Source: Skermanella sp. TT6 | Lineage (GTDB): Bacteria > Pseudomonadota > Alphaproteobacteria > Azospirillales > Azospirillaceae | Direction: 5' to 3' | DNA length: 64,000 bases | NCBI RefSeq assembly: GCF_016653635.2 | Contig: NZ_CP067420.1 | Location: 1,178,501 to 1,242,500 of the forward strand | Part shown: positions 54,603 through 64,000 of the stretch, in pieces | Position numbering within the stretch: position 1 is the stretch's first letter | Layout: each line of letters begins with the position of its first letter | The notes under the pieces: model-generated | The model's input: the letters and a program-made list of their open reading frames with translations, nothing else | Told to the model about the DNA's origin: nothing | The model's database searches: none | Position numbers and translations under genes: made by a program

Positions 54603-55760
54603 ATGACCGTCCGTCCCTACCGCCACATCGAGCGCCGCAAGAGCCGCCTGATCCATGTCGGCAAGGTTCCCGTGGGCGGGGATGCGCCGATCTCGGTGCA
54701 GACGATGACCAACACGCTGACCACCGACGTCAAGGCCACGGTCGAGCAGATCCAGCGGATCGAGCAGGCCGGCGCCGACATCGTCCGCGTCTCGTGCCCC
54801 GACCAGGAGTCGGCCCTGGCGCTGAGGCAGATCACGCGGGAGATCGCGATCCCGGTCGTCGCCGACATCCATTTCCACTACAAGCGCGCGATCGAGGCCG
54901 CGGAGAACGGCGCCGCCTGCCTGCGCATCAATCCCGGCAACATCGGTTCGGCCGACCGGGTGCGCGACGTGGTGAAGGCGGCCAAGGACCATGGCTGCTC
55001 GATCCGCATCGGCGTCAATGCCGGCTCGCTGGAGAAGGACCTGCTGGAGAAGTACGGCGAGCCCTGTCCGGAGGCGATGGTCGAGAGCGCCCTGGACCAT
55101 GCCCGCATCCTGGAAGACCACGATTTCCTCGACTTCAAGATTAGCGTCAAGGCGTCCGACGTGTTCCTGGCGGTCGCGGCCTACCAGGGGCTGGCGGAGG
55201 CCTGCGACTATCCGCTGCATATCGGCATCACCGAGGCCGGCGGCCTGCGGGCCGGCACGGTCAAGTCCTCGATCGGCCTGGGGATGCTGCTGTGGTCCGG
55301 CATCGGCGACACCATCCGCGTCTCCCTGTCGGCCGACCCGGTCGAGGAGGTGCAGGTCGCCTACGAGATGCTGAAGTCGCTGAACCTGCGGCGGCGCGGC
55401 GTCACGGTGATCTCCTGCCCCAGCTGCGCCCGCCAGCAGTTCAACGTGATCAAGACCGTGGAGGTGCTGGAGCAGCGGCTGGCCCACATCACCACGCCGA
55501 TGACCGTCTCGGTGATCGGCTGCGTGGTCAACGGGCCGGGCGAGGCGCGGGAGACCGACATCGGGTTCACCGGCGGCGGCAGCAACACCCACCAGGTCTA
55601 TATCGCCGGCCAGCCGGACCACCGGCTGAAGGACGAGGACATCGTCGGCCATCTGGTCGGCCTGGTCGAGAAGAAGGCGGCTCAGATCGAGGCCGAAAAG
55701 GCCGAGGCCGCCCGCATCGAGGCCGACAAGGCCGGAGCCGCCGCGGAGGCGGCCGAGTGA
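54603..55760 (+). CDS. ispG: 4-Hydroxy-3-methylbut-2-en-1-yl diphosphate synthase
   Basis: A 385-residue [4Fe-4S] enzyme of the MEP isoprenoid pathway. TIM-barrel start [34 protein letters not shown], and cluster ligands in [12 protein letters not shown] (two Cys near 272-275) and [12 protein letters not shown] (third Cys near 307). The C-terminal 30 residues are an Ala/Glu-rich helix ([20 protein letters not shown]) beyond the usual end. ATG 54603 follows AAAGCCAGTCC without a strong ribosome site. Confidence 0.95.
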   Translation: MTVRPYRHIERRKSRLIHVGKVPVGGDAPISVQTMTNTLTTDVKATVEQIQRIEQAGADIVRVSCPDQESALALRQITREIAIPVVADIHFHYKRAIEAAENGAACLRINPGNIGSADRVRDVVKAAKDHGCSIRIGVNAGSLEKDLLEKYGEPCPEAMVESALDHARILEDHDFLDFKISVKASDVFLAVAAYQGLAEACDYPLHIGITEAGGLRAGTVKSSIGLGMLLWSGIGDTIRVSLSADPVEEVQVAYEMLKSLNLRRRGVTVISCPSCARQQFNVIKTVEVLEQRLAHITTPMTVSVIGCVVNGPGEARETDIGFTGGGSNTHQVYIAGQPDHRLKDEDIVGHLVGLVEKKAAQIEAEKAEAARIEADKAGAAAEAAE

Positions 55761-55802
55761 CGGCGGGCCGGCGCCGCCCAGATCTCCCCTGACGCCCCCG
55801 CC

Positions 55803-57139
55803 ATGCCCGCATCCGGGGGCCCTGCGTCGTCCGAACTGGTGCTGGTCGGCGCCAACCACCGCTCCAGCTCCGGGGCGGTGCGCGACCTGATCTGCACCGA
55901 GGAGACCGAGGTTCCCGGCGTGCTGGCCCGCCTCCGGGCGGCCGGGCTGTCCGAGATGCTCTGGCTGTCCACCTGCGACCGGGTCGAGGTTCTGGCGGCC
56001 TCGTGCGATCCCGCCGCCGCCGCCGCCGCCGCCGCGTCGGCCCTGGCCGAGCGCGCCGGCATGACCGCCGAGTCCCTGGGGCCCGAACTCTATACCCTGA
56101 CCGGCGGCGACGCCGTCCGCCACCTGTTCGCCGTCGCCTGCTCGCTCGACAGCCAGGTCGTCGGGGAGCCGCACGTGCTGGGGCAGGTCAAGGCGGCCCA
56201 CCGGGCCTCGGTCGCCGCCCACGTGACCGGGCCGGAACTGGAGGCGGTCCTCCAGGCGGCCTACGCCGCGGCCAAGCGGGTTCGCACCGAGACCGCCATC
56301 GCGGAACGTCCCGTATCGATCGCCGCCGCCGCGGTCCAGACCGCGCGCGACATCCATGGCGACCTGGACCGCTCCGCCGCCCTGCTGATCGGCCTGGGCG
56401 ACATGGGCGAGCTGATGGTGGACGCGCTGCGCGAGGCGGGGCTGCCCCGCCTGACCGTCGCGGCCCGGGTCGATCGCCGGGCCGAAGCGGCGGCCCGGCG
56501 GCTGGGCTGCCACCATGTGCCGGTCGATGATCTCGACACGGCGCTGGTCTCCGCCGATATCGTCGTGACTGCGGCGGGGCTCGGGCGCTATATCCTGTCT
56601 GCCGACCGGATGGAGGCGGTGTTGAAGAGGCGCCGCCGCCGTCCGGTCTTCGTGATCGACACGGCCATCCCCGGGGACGTCGATCCGGACGTCGGCGGCT
56701 TGGAGGGCGTCTTCGTCTATGACCTGGCCGACCTGGAGCGGGTCGCCCTGGAGGGCCGCGCCACCCGCGAGGCCGCGGCCGCGGCCGCCTGGGCGATCGT
56801 CGACCAGGCGGTCGCCGCTTTCGCCCGGGGGCGGGCGGAGCGGGCGGCGGTTCCGGCCGTGGCGGCCCTGCGCGGTCATTTCGAGGCCGTAAGGAGCCGC
56901 CTGCTGGCCGAGCATGCCGGCGCCGATCCGGCCGAGGCGACCCGCCTGCTGGTCAACCGGCTGCTTCACGACCCGTCGCAGGTGCTGCGGGCCATGGCGG
57001 CGTCGCACGACATGGAGCAGGTGGAGGCCGAACGGCTGCTGCGCCGGTTGTTCCGCCTGGACCGGGCGGAGAACGCCGCCACCGGCGCTGGATTTTCGAC
57101 TGCGGGCCCCGTTCCGGGGCCCAGTGAGGGTGAGGTACG

Positions 57140-57143
<4 letters not shown>
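55803..57143 (+). CDS. hemA: Glutamyl-tRNA reductase (C5 route to 5-aminolevulinate)
   Basis: A 446-residue enzyme reducing glutamyl-tRNA to glutamate-1-semialdehyde, the first step of tetrapyrrole synthesis by the C5 route. Catalytic Cys58 in [13 protein letters not shown] (usually STCNR), [22 protein letters not shown] loop [14 protein letters not shown], and [16 protein letters not shown] are family motifs. Most alphaproteobacteria instead use 5-aminolevulinate synthase, so this gene is notable. It overlaps prfA by four bases (GTGA), and prmC follows: the hemA-prfA-prmC order known from enterics. The C-terminal dimerisation domain ends with a short Gly/Pro tail. Confidence 0.92.
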
Positions 57144-58197
<1,054 letters not shown>

Positions 58198-58201
<4 letters not shown>

Positions 58202-59094
58202 CCGGTCCGGCCGCCCAGGGGGCGTCCGGGGGGCTCTCCGGGACGCCCATGCTCCGGGAGGTGATGCGCCACGCCGAGGGCCTGCTCCGCGAGGCCGGCA
58301 TCGACACGCCGGAATTGGACGCCCGCCTGCTGACGGGGGCCGCGCTGGGCATGACGCGCGAGCATATGCTGATCCATGCCACCGCGCGGCTGAACCAGCC
58401 CCAGGTCGCCCGGGTCCTCGGCTTCGTCGCCCGGCGGGTTGGGCGCGAGCCGGTCTCCCGCATCCTGGGCCGGCGCGAGTTCTGGAGCCTGGATTTCACC
58501 TTGTCTCCCGCGACCCTCGATCCCAGGCCCGATTCCGAGACGGTGGTCGAGGAAGCCCTGGCCGGCGTCGCGGACCGGCAGGCTTCCCTGTCGGTCCTGG
58601 ACCTGGGGACCGGCACAGGCTGCCTGCTGCTGGCCGTCCTCAGCGAACTGCCCAAGGCCACGGGGCTCGGCATCGACCGCTCGGAGGAGGCGGTGGAGAC
58701 GGCCCGGGCCAACGCCCGGCGGCTCGGACTGGGGCAGCGCGCGCGCTTCTCCACCGGGGACTGGGCCTCGGGAATCGAGGATCGTTTCGACCTCGTGATC
58801 TCCAACCCGCCCTACATTCCCGATGCCGACATCGAGGCCCTGGCCCCGGAAGTCACCCGGTTCGACCCGCCGGCGGCGCTGGCCGGCGGCCCCGACGGGC
58901 TGGACGCCTACCGCACCATCGTCGCGCAACTCCCCGGGGTACTGAAACCGGGCGGGCGAATCATCTTCGAGGTCGGATTCGGCCAGTCAGCCGACGTGTC
59001 GGCGCTTCTCAGGGCGGCCGGTTTCGGGCGGATCGGCGTGCGGAAGGATCTCGGAGGCGTGGAGCGCGTGGTTTTTGGCCATTTGGACGCGTGA
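58198..59094 (+). CDS. prmC: Release factor glutamine methyltransferase
   Basis: A 298-residue SAM-dependent enzyme that methylates the Gln of GGQ in release factors. N-terminal helical domain ([16 protein letters not shown]), then [20 protein letters not shown] and the amide-binding NPPY at about residue 203 in [13 protein letters not shown]. Start ATG 58198 overlaps the prfA stop. Length fits the family (about 280-300). Confidence 0.95.
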
Positions 59095-59312
59095 TTCCGC
59101 GCTTGCACACAAGAAAGGGGTTGGATTGCAGCCGTTTCCCCGCTAGGGTCTTTAACTACGAAGGACCGCAGCATGTTTGGCGCGGCCTGCGTGATAAGAA
59201 CCCCCGATATTCCACCGCGCAGCATCGCTCCGCGGGTGCTTGGTAGCCCGTGTGATCGCCGCCAAGCTGGATCGGGGCGCGCAAATCTCAAAGTGGGGCT
59301 CGTAATAGCCGA
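59095..59312. other. Gap between prmC and the DUF4167 gene
   Basis: There are 218 bases, less GC-rich than neighbours, presumably holding the promoter of the DUF4167 gene. No clear boxes or hairpin assigned. Confidence 0.3.
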
Positions 59313-59738
59313 ATGAGACAAGGACCAAACACCAGGCGTTCTCGCGGCCGGGGCAGCAATAATGGTGGCCGTCGTCAGAACAATGTCCCTTTGCGCCATC
59401 AGACTTTCGACAGCAACGGTCCCGATGTTCGCATCCGAGGCAATGCTTTCCAGGTATACGAAAAGTATCTGGCGCTAGCTCGGGATGCACAGACTGCCGG
59501 TGACCGAATTGCAGCTGAAAGTTATTTTCAGCATGCCGAGCATTACTTCCGTATCATCGGCCTCATCAACGAACAAAGTGGCGAGAACCAGCGCGGCCGC
59601 GACGGCCGTAACGGCAACGGCGCGCCGAATGGGCACGGCGGCGCCAACGGCAACGGCCAGGACCAGTTCGGCGACGACCAGGATGACGACGATGAAGACG
59701 CCGACGCGGAAGACGAACGCGCTCAAATGAACGCGTAA
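59313..59738 (+). CDS. DUF4167 protein
   Basis: A 141-residue protein. The N-terminal 30 residues are basic and Asn/Gly/Arg-rich (RQGPNTRRSRGRGSNNGGRR), likely nucleic-acid binding. The conserved core is TFDSNGPDVRIRGNAFQVYE then KYLALARDAQTAGDR and ESYFQHAEHYFRI, the DUF4167 signature found across alphaproteobacteria, commonly beside prmC and clpB as here. The tail is Gly/Asn-rich then strongly acidic (DDQDDDDEDADAEDE). Function unknown; an RNA-binding role is inferred from composition only. Its 5' part is less GC-rich than the surroundings. Confidence 0.87.
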   Translation: MRQGPNTRRSRGRGSNNGGRRQNNVPLRHQTFDSNGPDVRIRGNAFQVYEKYLALARDAQTAGDRIAAESYFQHAEHYFRIIGLINEQSGENQRGRDGRNGNGAPNGHGGANGNGQDQFGDDQDDDDEDADAEDERAQMNA

Positions 59739-59776
59739 CGTCGGCTTTCTTCCAGGGACGGGGGCCGCCCGCGGCC

Positions 59777-60538
59777 TCAGTCGATCAGGCGGACCGGATC
59801 GCCGGGCGCGATGCGCCCGCCCCGGATGACACGCGCGTAAACGCCGCAGTTGCGGTGGCTATAGCCCCGCTGAAGCTGGAGAGGGATGTTGATGTCCCGC
59901 GTCGCCGTGGCGGGGTTGACCTCCGTCGCGGCGCAACGGCCGATCTGCTCGGCCACTTCCAGCACCACGTCGCCGATTGCGATGGAACGGCCGACCCACT
60001 TGGCCTCGGCCCAGCCCTCCATCCCGTCGAGCAGCAGGTTCGCCCGGAACCGGATGGGATCGACGGGGGCCTGGACGACCCGTTCTATGTCCTGGACGCT
60101 GGCCAGGTTCAGGATCGAGACGTACTTCTCCGGCGTATCGCTGAACATGACCCCGGGCGCCTCCACCAGGCTCGGCGTTCCCGGCGCCTCTCCCTTCATG
60201 TAGGCCGCGAAGAACTGGTTGATCAGCAGCCGCCCCATGGCGCTGGTGATCTGTCCGCGGGCCACCTGCCTGCCATTGCGGCGCACCGTCAGGACGCCCG
60301 TCGCCGAGTCGTAGTCGGTCTCCAGCGCCGCCAGTCTTTCATTCTTGGCCAGCATCAGGAAATCCCTTTTCGGGCGCCACTCCGGCGCCGTCGGGTCGAA
60401 GCTGGAAGCCCCGTGGCTGATGGCGAACCGCCGGTCGTCCGGAAGCCCTTCGCCGGGCGCCAGGATGACCTGGTCGAGAGCCTGGGCGCTCAGTCCCTTG
60501 ACCGGATAACGATATATCTTCGCAACTGCGGTATTCAT
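59777..60538 (-). CDS. MOSC domain protein
   Basis: A 253-residue protein with MOSC_N beta-barrel start (VAKIYRYPVKGLSAQALDQV) and MOSC domain (FRANLLLDGMEGWAEAKWVG; GRCAATEVNP with the conserved Cys that handles sulfur or molybdenum cofactor). Related to the mARC/YcbX and MOCO sulfurase C-terminal group: molybdenum-cofactor sulfur carrier or N-hydroxylated-compound reductase. ATG 60538 is the start of homology; the open frame continues to 60670. Confidence 0.87.
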   Translation of the reverse strand: MNTAVAKIYRYPVKGLSAQALDQVILAPGEGLPDDRRFAISHGASSFDPTAPEWRPKRDFLMLAKNERLAALETDYDSATGVLTVRRNGRQVARGQITSAMGRLLINQFFAAYMKGEAPGTPSLVEAPGVMFSDTPEKYVSILNLASVQDIERVVQAPVDPIRFRANLLLDGMEGWAEAKWVGRSIAIGDVVLEVAEQIGRCAATEVNPATATRDINIPLQLQRGYSHRNCGVYARVIRGGRIAPGDPVRLID

Positions 60539-60664
60539 GCCTGATGTTATGCAGATGGGGCAGGGGTGCGTCAATCCCACGATGGGATGCGGCCGGCCCG
60601 AGAGGACGTGTGTTTCGGACCCGGATATTTTTTCGGACGGCATGAGAATGCGAACGATTTGCAT

Positions 60665-60692
60665 TTGCAAGAGGATCGGGATCGGTTATAAC
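60665..60692 (+). promoter_or_regulatory. Sigma-70-like promoter of a candidate small RNA
   Basis: TTGCAA at 60665-60670, 16-base spacer, TATAAC at 60687-60692 (five of six against TATAAT). No plus-strand gene follows before the terminator at 60759-60791. Confidence 0.5.
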
Positions 60693-60699
60693 CATTTCC

Positions 60700-60791
60700 A
60701 GCCGGTCACACACTCTCTCCTGTTCCGTGATCCGAAACCTCGCAGACTGGTCCGGCCGCCCCCGCCATCCCTCGGCGGGGGTGTTTTTTTT
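60700..60791 (+). ncRNA. Candidate small RNA of about 92 nt
   Basis: Between the MOSC and NUDIX genes (both minus strand) a plus-strand promoter at 60665-60692 is followed by a strong intrinsic terminator. The terminator stem is CCCCCGCC (60759-60766) with GGCGGGGG (60774-60781), loop ATCCCTC, then TG and eight T. The predicted transcript carries an open-looking segment CACACACTCTCTCCTG (about 60707-60722), whose CUCUCUCCU could pair with Shine-Dalgarno sequences, as in many Hfq-dependent RNAs. The start point is inferred, not seen. I do not recognise a known RNA family. Confidence 0.55.
60759..60791 (+). terminator. Intrinsic terminator of the candidate small RNA
   Basis: Eight-pair GC stem (60759-60766 with 60774-60781), seven-base loop and a run of eight T. 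Classic Rho-independent form, plus strand. Confidence 0.85.
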
Positions 60792-60800
60792 GCCAACGCG

Positions 60801-61385
60801 TCACCAGAGGTCGGAAGGCTCGCCGCCGCCGGCCAGTTCCGCAAGTCGGCGGCGCGTCGCCGGAGTCGTGTCGCGGGGCAGGGCGTCCAGGGCGAAGAAA
60901 CGGCACTCCACGATCTCCAGCCCGTCGACCTCTGGGGTTCCCCGCCACTCGTCGACCACGAAGACGCTGACATGGTCGCTGGATCGGTGCCGGAAGCGGG
61001 CATAAAGGCCCAGCATGCGCGCGGTTCCGACCACCTCGACCCCGACCTCCTCCCGCACCTCCCGGGCCATGGCCTGGCGGACCGTCTCGTTCCGGTCGAC
61101 GCCCCCGCCGGGAAGATGCCAGCCGTCGACATAGCTGTGGCGGATCATCAGGACGGCGCCGTCCGCGTCCCGGATGATGGCGCGTACACCCATGGTCAAG
61201 GGCCTTGCGACGGTCAGCCAGCCGACGCGCGCCAGATGGGCGGTACGGAGCAGGCCGGACTGGGCCAGAAGCTTCTTCACGCGGTTGGTCTCCAGGACAA
61301 GCGGGTATGACGCTTCGGCAACATAGGCATCGGATGGCGAAATGCCCACTCCCGCCCGCTTGTGCGCCGAATAACCCCTCGCCAT
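60801..61385 (-). CDS. NUDIX hydrolase
   Basis: A 194-residue hydrolase. The NUDIX box is complete: G94-x5-E100-x7-R108-E109-x-x-E112-E113-x-G115 (GGVDRNETVRQAMAREVREE then VGV). It follows LPGG and RHSYVDGWH, typical of small NUDIX enzymes that cleave nucleoside diphosphates linked to another group. The N-terminal 45 residues are not typical, and a start further in is possible. The ATG at 61385 lies within the candidate sigma-32 promoter of the divergent clpB. Confidence 0.83.
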   Translation of the reverse strand: MARGYSAHKRAGVGISPSDAYVAEASYPLVLETNRVKKLLAQSGLLRTAHLARVGWLTVARPLTMGVRAIIRDADGAVLMIRHSYVDGWHLPGGGVDRNETVRQAMAREVREEVGVEVVGTARMLGLYARFRHRSSDHVSVFVVDEWRGTPEVDGLEIVECRFFALDALPRDTTPATRRRLAELAGGGEPSDLW

Positions 61386-61388
61386 ATA
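61359..61388 (+). promoter_or_regulatory. clpB: Candidate sigma-32 (RpoH) promoter of clpB
   Basis: CTTGTG at 61359-61364, 15-base spacer, CGCCATATA at 61380-61388, close to the heat-shock pattern CTTGAA-N13/17-CCCCATNTA. It lies about 88 bases before the clpB ATG. Confidence 0.5.
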
Positions 61389-61476
61389 GGGTTCAGCATC
61401 CTCCTGGATCGCACATCAGTGGGTCGGAATTCGGTCGTGCTGCCTCGCGGGCGACCGGTAGACAAGGAGCGTTTTC

Positions 61477-64000
61477 ATGGACTTCGAGAAATACACGGAA
61501 CGGTCCCGCGGCTTCGTACAGGCCGCCCAGGGGCTGGCGCTTCGGCGCGGACATCAGCGGCTGACCGCCGAGCACCTGCTCTGCACCCTGCTGGAAGACA
61601 AGGAAGGCTTGGCGGCCAACCTGATCCGCTCGGCGGGCGGCGACCCGGCGCGGGCGCTTTCGGCGGTCGAGGCGGAGCTGAACAAGCAGCCCAAGGTCGA
61701 AGGCGCCGGTGCCGGCCAGATCTATCTGGCACCCGAGCTGGCGCGCCTCTTCCAGACCGCGGAGGAGCTGGCGACCAAGGCCGGCGACAGCTTCGTCACC
61801 GCCGAGCGCCTGCTGCTGGCATTGACCATGGCCGAGGGCAGCCCGTCCGCCAGGATCCTGAAGGATGCCGGTGTCACGGCGCAGTCGCTCAACCAGGCGA
61901 TCAACGCGATCCGCAAGGGCCGCACCGCCGACAGCGCGTCGGCCGAACAGGGCTACGACGCGCTCAAGAAATACGCCCGCGACCTGACGGAGGCCGCGCG
62001 CGAGGGGAAGCTGGACCCGGTCATCGGCCGTGACGAGGAGATCCGCCGGACCATTCAGGTCCTGGCCCGGCGCACCAAGAACAACCCCGTCCTGATCGGC
62101 GAACCCGGCGTCGGCAAGACCGCCATCGTCGAAGGGCTGGCGCAGCGCATCATCAAGGGCGACGTGCCGGAAGGCCTGCGCGACAAGCGCCTGATGGCGC
62201 TCGACCTGGGCGCCATGGTGGCGGGTGCCAAGTACCGCGGCGAATTCGAGGAACGGCTGAAGGCCGTCCTGCAGGAGATCACGGCCGCGGCCGGCGAGAT
62301 CATCGTGTTCATCGACGAGATGCATACCCTGGTCGGGGCCGGTAAGGCCGACGGCGCGATGGACGCCTCCAACATGCTGAAGCCGGCGCTGGCGCGCGGC
62401 GAACTGCACTGCGTGGGCGCCACGACGCTGGACGAGTACCGCAAGCATGTGGAGAAGGACCCCGCGCTGGCGCGGCGGTTCCAGCCGGTCTTCGTCTCCG
62501 AGCCGACGGTCGAGGACACCATCTCGATCCTGCGCGGCCTGAAGGAGAAGTACGAGCTTCACCACGGCGTCCGGATCACCGACAGCGCGATCGTCTCCGC
62601 GGCCACCCTGTCGCACCGCTACATCACCGACCGGTTCCTGCCGGACAAGGCGATCGACCTGATCGACGAGGCCGCGTCGCGGCTCCGCATGGAAGTCGAT
62701 TCGAAGCCGGAAGAGATCGACGAGCTCGATCGCCGGATCATCCAACTCAAGATCGAGCGCGAGGCCCTGAAGCGGGAGAGCGACCAGGCGTCGCGCGACC
62801 GGTTGGAGAAGCTGGGCGCCGAACTGGACGAGCTGGAGCGCAAGTCGGCCGACATGACGTCGCGCTGGATGGCGGAGAAGGAGCAGCTGACCGGCGCCCA
62901 GAAGCTGAAGGAGCAGCTGGACCACGCCCGCGTCGAACTGGAGCAGGCCCAGCGCAACGCCGATTGGACCAAGGCCGGCGAGCTCGCCTACGGTGTCATT
63001 CCGGAGCTGGAACGGAAGCTGAAGGCTGCCGAGGAAGTGGCCGGCAACCGGATGCTGAACGAGGAGGTGCGCGACGGTGACATCGCCTCGATCGTCAGCC
63101 GCTGGACCGGCATCCCTGTGGACAAGATGCTGACGGGCGAGCGCGAGAAGCTGCTGGCGATGGAAAACCGCCTGGGTACCCGGGTGATCGGCCAGGACGA
63201 GGCGATCGTCGCGGTCTCCAACGCGGTCCGGCGCGCCCGCGCCGGCCTTCAGGACCCGAACCGGCCGATCGGCTCGTTCCTGTTCCTCGGTCCGACCGGC
63301 GTCGGCAAGACCGAGCTGACCAAGGCGCTGGCCGAGTTCCTGTTCGACGACGAGACCGCCATGATCCGGCTGGACATGTCGGAGTACATGGAGAAGCACG
63401 CGGTCGCCCGCATGATCGGCGCTCCTCCGGGCTATGTCGGCTATGAGGAGGGCGGGGCCCTGACGGAGGCGGTTCGCCGCCGGCCCTATCAGGTGATCCT
63501 GTTCGACGAGGTCGAGAAGGCGCACCCCGACGTGTTCAACGTGCTGCTCCAGGTGCTGGACGACGGCCGCCTGACCGACGGGCAGGGGCGCACGGTGGAC
63601 TTCCGCAACACGCTGATCGTCATGACCTCCAACCTCGGGTCGGAGATCCTGGCGAACCAGCCGGAAGGGCAGGACAGCTCCGCCGTGCGCGACGAGGTGA
63701 TGGAGATCGTCCGGGCGTCGTTCCGGCCGGAGTTCCTGAACCGGCTCGACGAGATCCTGCTGTTCCACCGGCTGAGCCGAGGCCACATGGGCGGCATCGT
63801 CAAGATCCAGCTGGGCCGCCTGCGGCGCATGCTGGCCGACCGCGACATCGAGCTGGCGATCGACGACAAGGCGCTCGCCTGGCTTGCCGATGCCGGCTAC
63901 GACCCGGTCTACGGCGCCCGGCCGTTGAAGCGGGTGATCCAGCGGGCGCTGCAGAACCCGCTGGCCACGATGCTTCTGGAAGGCCGCATCGCCGACGGGC
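61477..64000 (+). CDS. clpB: ATP-dependent disaggregase ClpB, 3' end outside the window
   Basis: Start ATG 61477 behind AAGGAGC; the frame is open to the window end, 841 residues visible of about 865. ClpB threads aggregated protein through a hexameric AAA+ ring, with DnaK. Domains in order: Clp_N repeats (1-145), first AAA (Walker [15 protein letters not shown] near 208; [15 protein letters not shown]), the middle coiled-coil M-domain (about 400-520) that marks ClpB over ClpA, second AAA ([14 protein letters not shown] near 605; GYVGYEEGG pore loop), and D2-small. Likely heat-shock controlled by the promoter at 61359. Confidence 0.97.
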   Translation, partial: MDFEKYTERSRGFVQAAQGLALRRGHQRLTAEHLLCTLLEDKEGLAANLIRSAGGDPARALSAVEAELNKQPKVEGAGAGQIYLAPELARLFQTAEELATKAGDSFVTAERLLLALTMAEGSPSARILKDAGVTAQSLNQAINAIRKGRTADSASAEQGYDALKKYARDLTEAAREGKLDPVIGRDEEIRRTIQVLARRTKNNPVLIGEPGVGKTAIVEGLAQRIIKGDVPEGLRDKRLMALDLGAMVAGAKYRGEFEERLKAVLQEITAAAGEIIVFIDEMHTLVGAGKADGAMDASNMLKPALARGELHCVGATTLDEYRKHVEKDPALARRFQPVFVSEPTVEDTISILRGLKEKYELHHGVRITDSAIVSAATLSHRYITDRFLPDKAIDLIDEAASRLRMEVDSKPEEIDELDRRIIQLKIEREALKRESDQASRDRLEKLGAELDELERKSADMTSRWMAEKEQLTGAQKLKEQLDHARVELEQAQRNADWTKAGELAYGVIPELERKLKAAEEVAGNRMLNEEVRDGDIASIVSRWTGIPVDKMLTGEREKLLAMENRLGTRVIGQDEAIVAVSNAVRRARAGLQDPNRPIGSFLFLGPTGVGKTELTKALAEFLFDDETAMIRLDMSEYMEKHAVARMIGAPPGYVGYEEGGALTEAVRRRPYQVILFDEVEKAHPDVFNVLLQVLDDGRLTDGQGRTVDFRNTLIVMTSNLGSEILANQPEGQDSSAVRDEVMEIVRASFRPEFLNRLDEILLFHRLSRGHMGGIVKIQLGRLRRMLADRDIELAIDDKALAWLADAGYDPVYGARPLKRVIQRALQNPLATMLLEGRIADG

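Overview
The window is about 64 kb of very GC-rich, densely coding DNA with short intergenic gaps. The gene content (intracellular PHB depolymerase, DUF4167 protein, HWE/HisKA_2-type kinase, CheR-PAS and stand-alone CheB proteins, PtsP, UbiG, UgpBAEC, a zinc-ribbon/cyclase/ATPase/TPR regulator) points to an alphaproteobacterium of the Azospirillum/Skermanella kind. That assignment rests on gene families and composition only. Both ends cut genes: an amidohydrolase at the left edge and clpB at the right edge.

Layout. 1-6007: amidohydrolase, MFS exporter, GlcD-like flavoenzyme, small proteins and a lone terminase-small-subunit-like gene. 6008-7398: repeats around a truncated Rpn-type nuclease. 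7399-15020: a five-gene minus-strand cluster (gluconate-2-dehydrogenase-subunit-3-like protein fused to an early-set domain, GMC oxidoreductase, two related cupin proteins, a GH13 enzyme). 15358-22011: zinc-ribbon/cyclase/AAA/TPR regulator, a 32-residue membrane peptide, TspO-like protein, patatin lipase and a Tat-exported ferritin-like protein. 22535-29805: ArsO-like flavoprotein, hybrid histidine kinase, Eis-type acetyltransferase, membrane sulfatase-fold enzyme, MgtC protein and a small membrane protein. 29889-33072: a stress-type membrane protein behind a possible EcfG promoter, 1-Cys peroxiredoxin, winged-helix-like protein, rhomboid protease and UreH/TauE-like membrane protein. 33433-40599: phaZ, then glpK-ugpB-ugpA-ugpE-ugpC for glycerol phosphate import and glycerol phosphorylation. 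40786-46461: CheR-PAS, two divergent CheB and a HisKA_2 kinase, which look like one split signalling protein. 46501-46980: repeat array. 47127-64000: housekeeping genes ubiG (minus), then lysC, a nitronate monooxygenase, ptsP, a RodZ-like gene, ispG, hemA-prfA-prmC (overlapping), a DUF4167 gene, MOSC and NUDIX genes (minus) and clpB.

Non-coding structure stands out. Four copies of an 84-bp palindromic element (24-bp arms, 36-bp centre) lie within 20 kb, and a second REP-like family forms clusters at 7065-7330 and 46501-46980. A probable small RNA with its own promoter and a strong intrinsic terminator lies at 60700-60791. Candidate sigma-32 and EcfG promoters precede clpB and a stress-type gene.

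The best candidate for an undescribed system is the 7399-15020 cluster. It pairs a predicted cytoplasmic GMC sugar oxidase with a helper subunit bearing an early-set glycan-binding-like domain, two paralogous cupin proteins (one with a starch-binding-like DNNGG motif) and a GH13 glucan enzyme.
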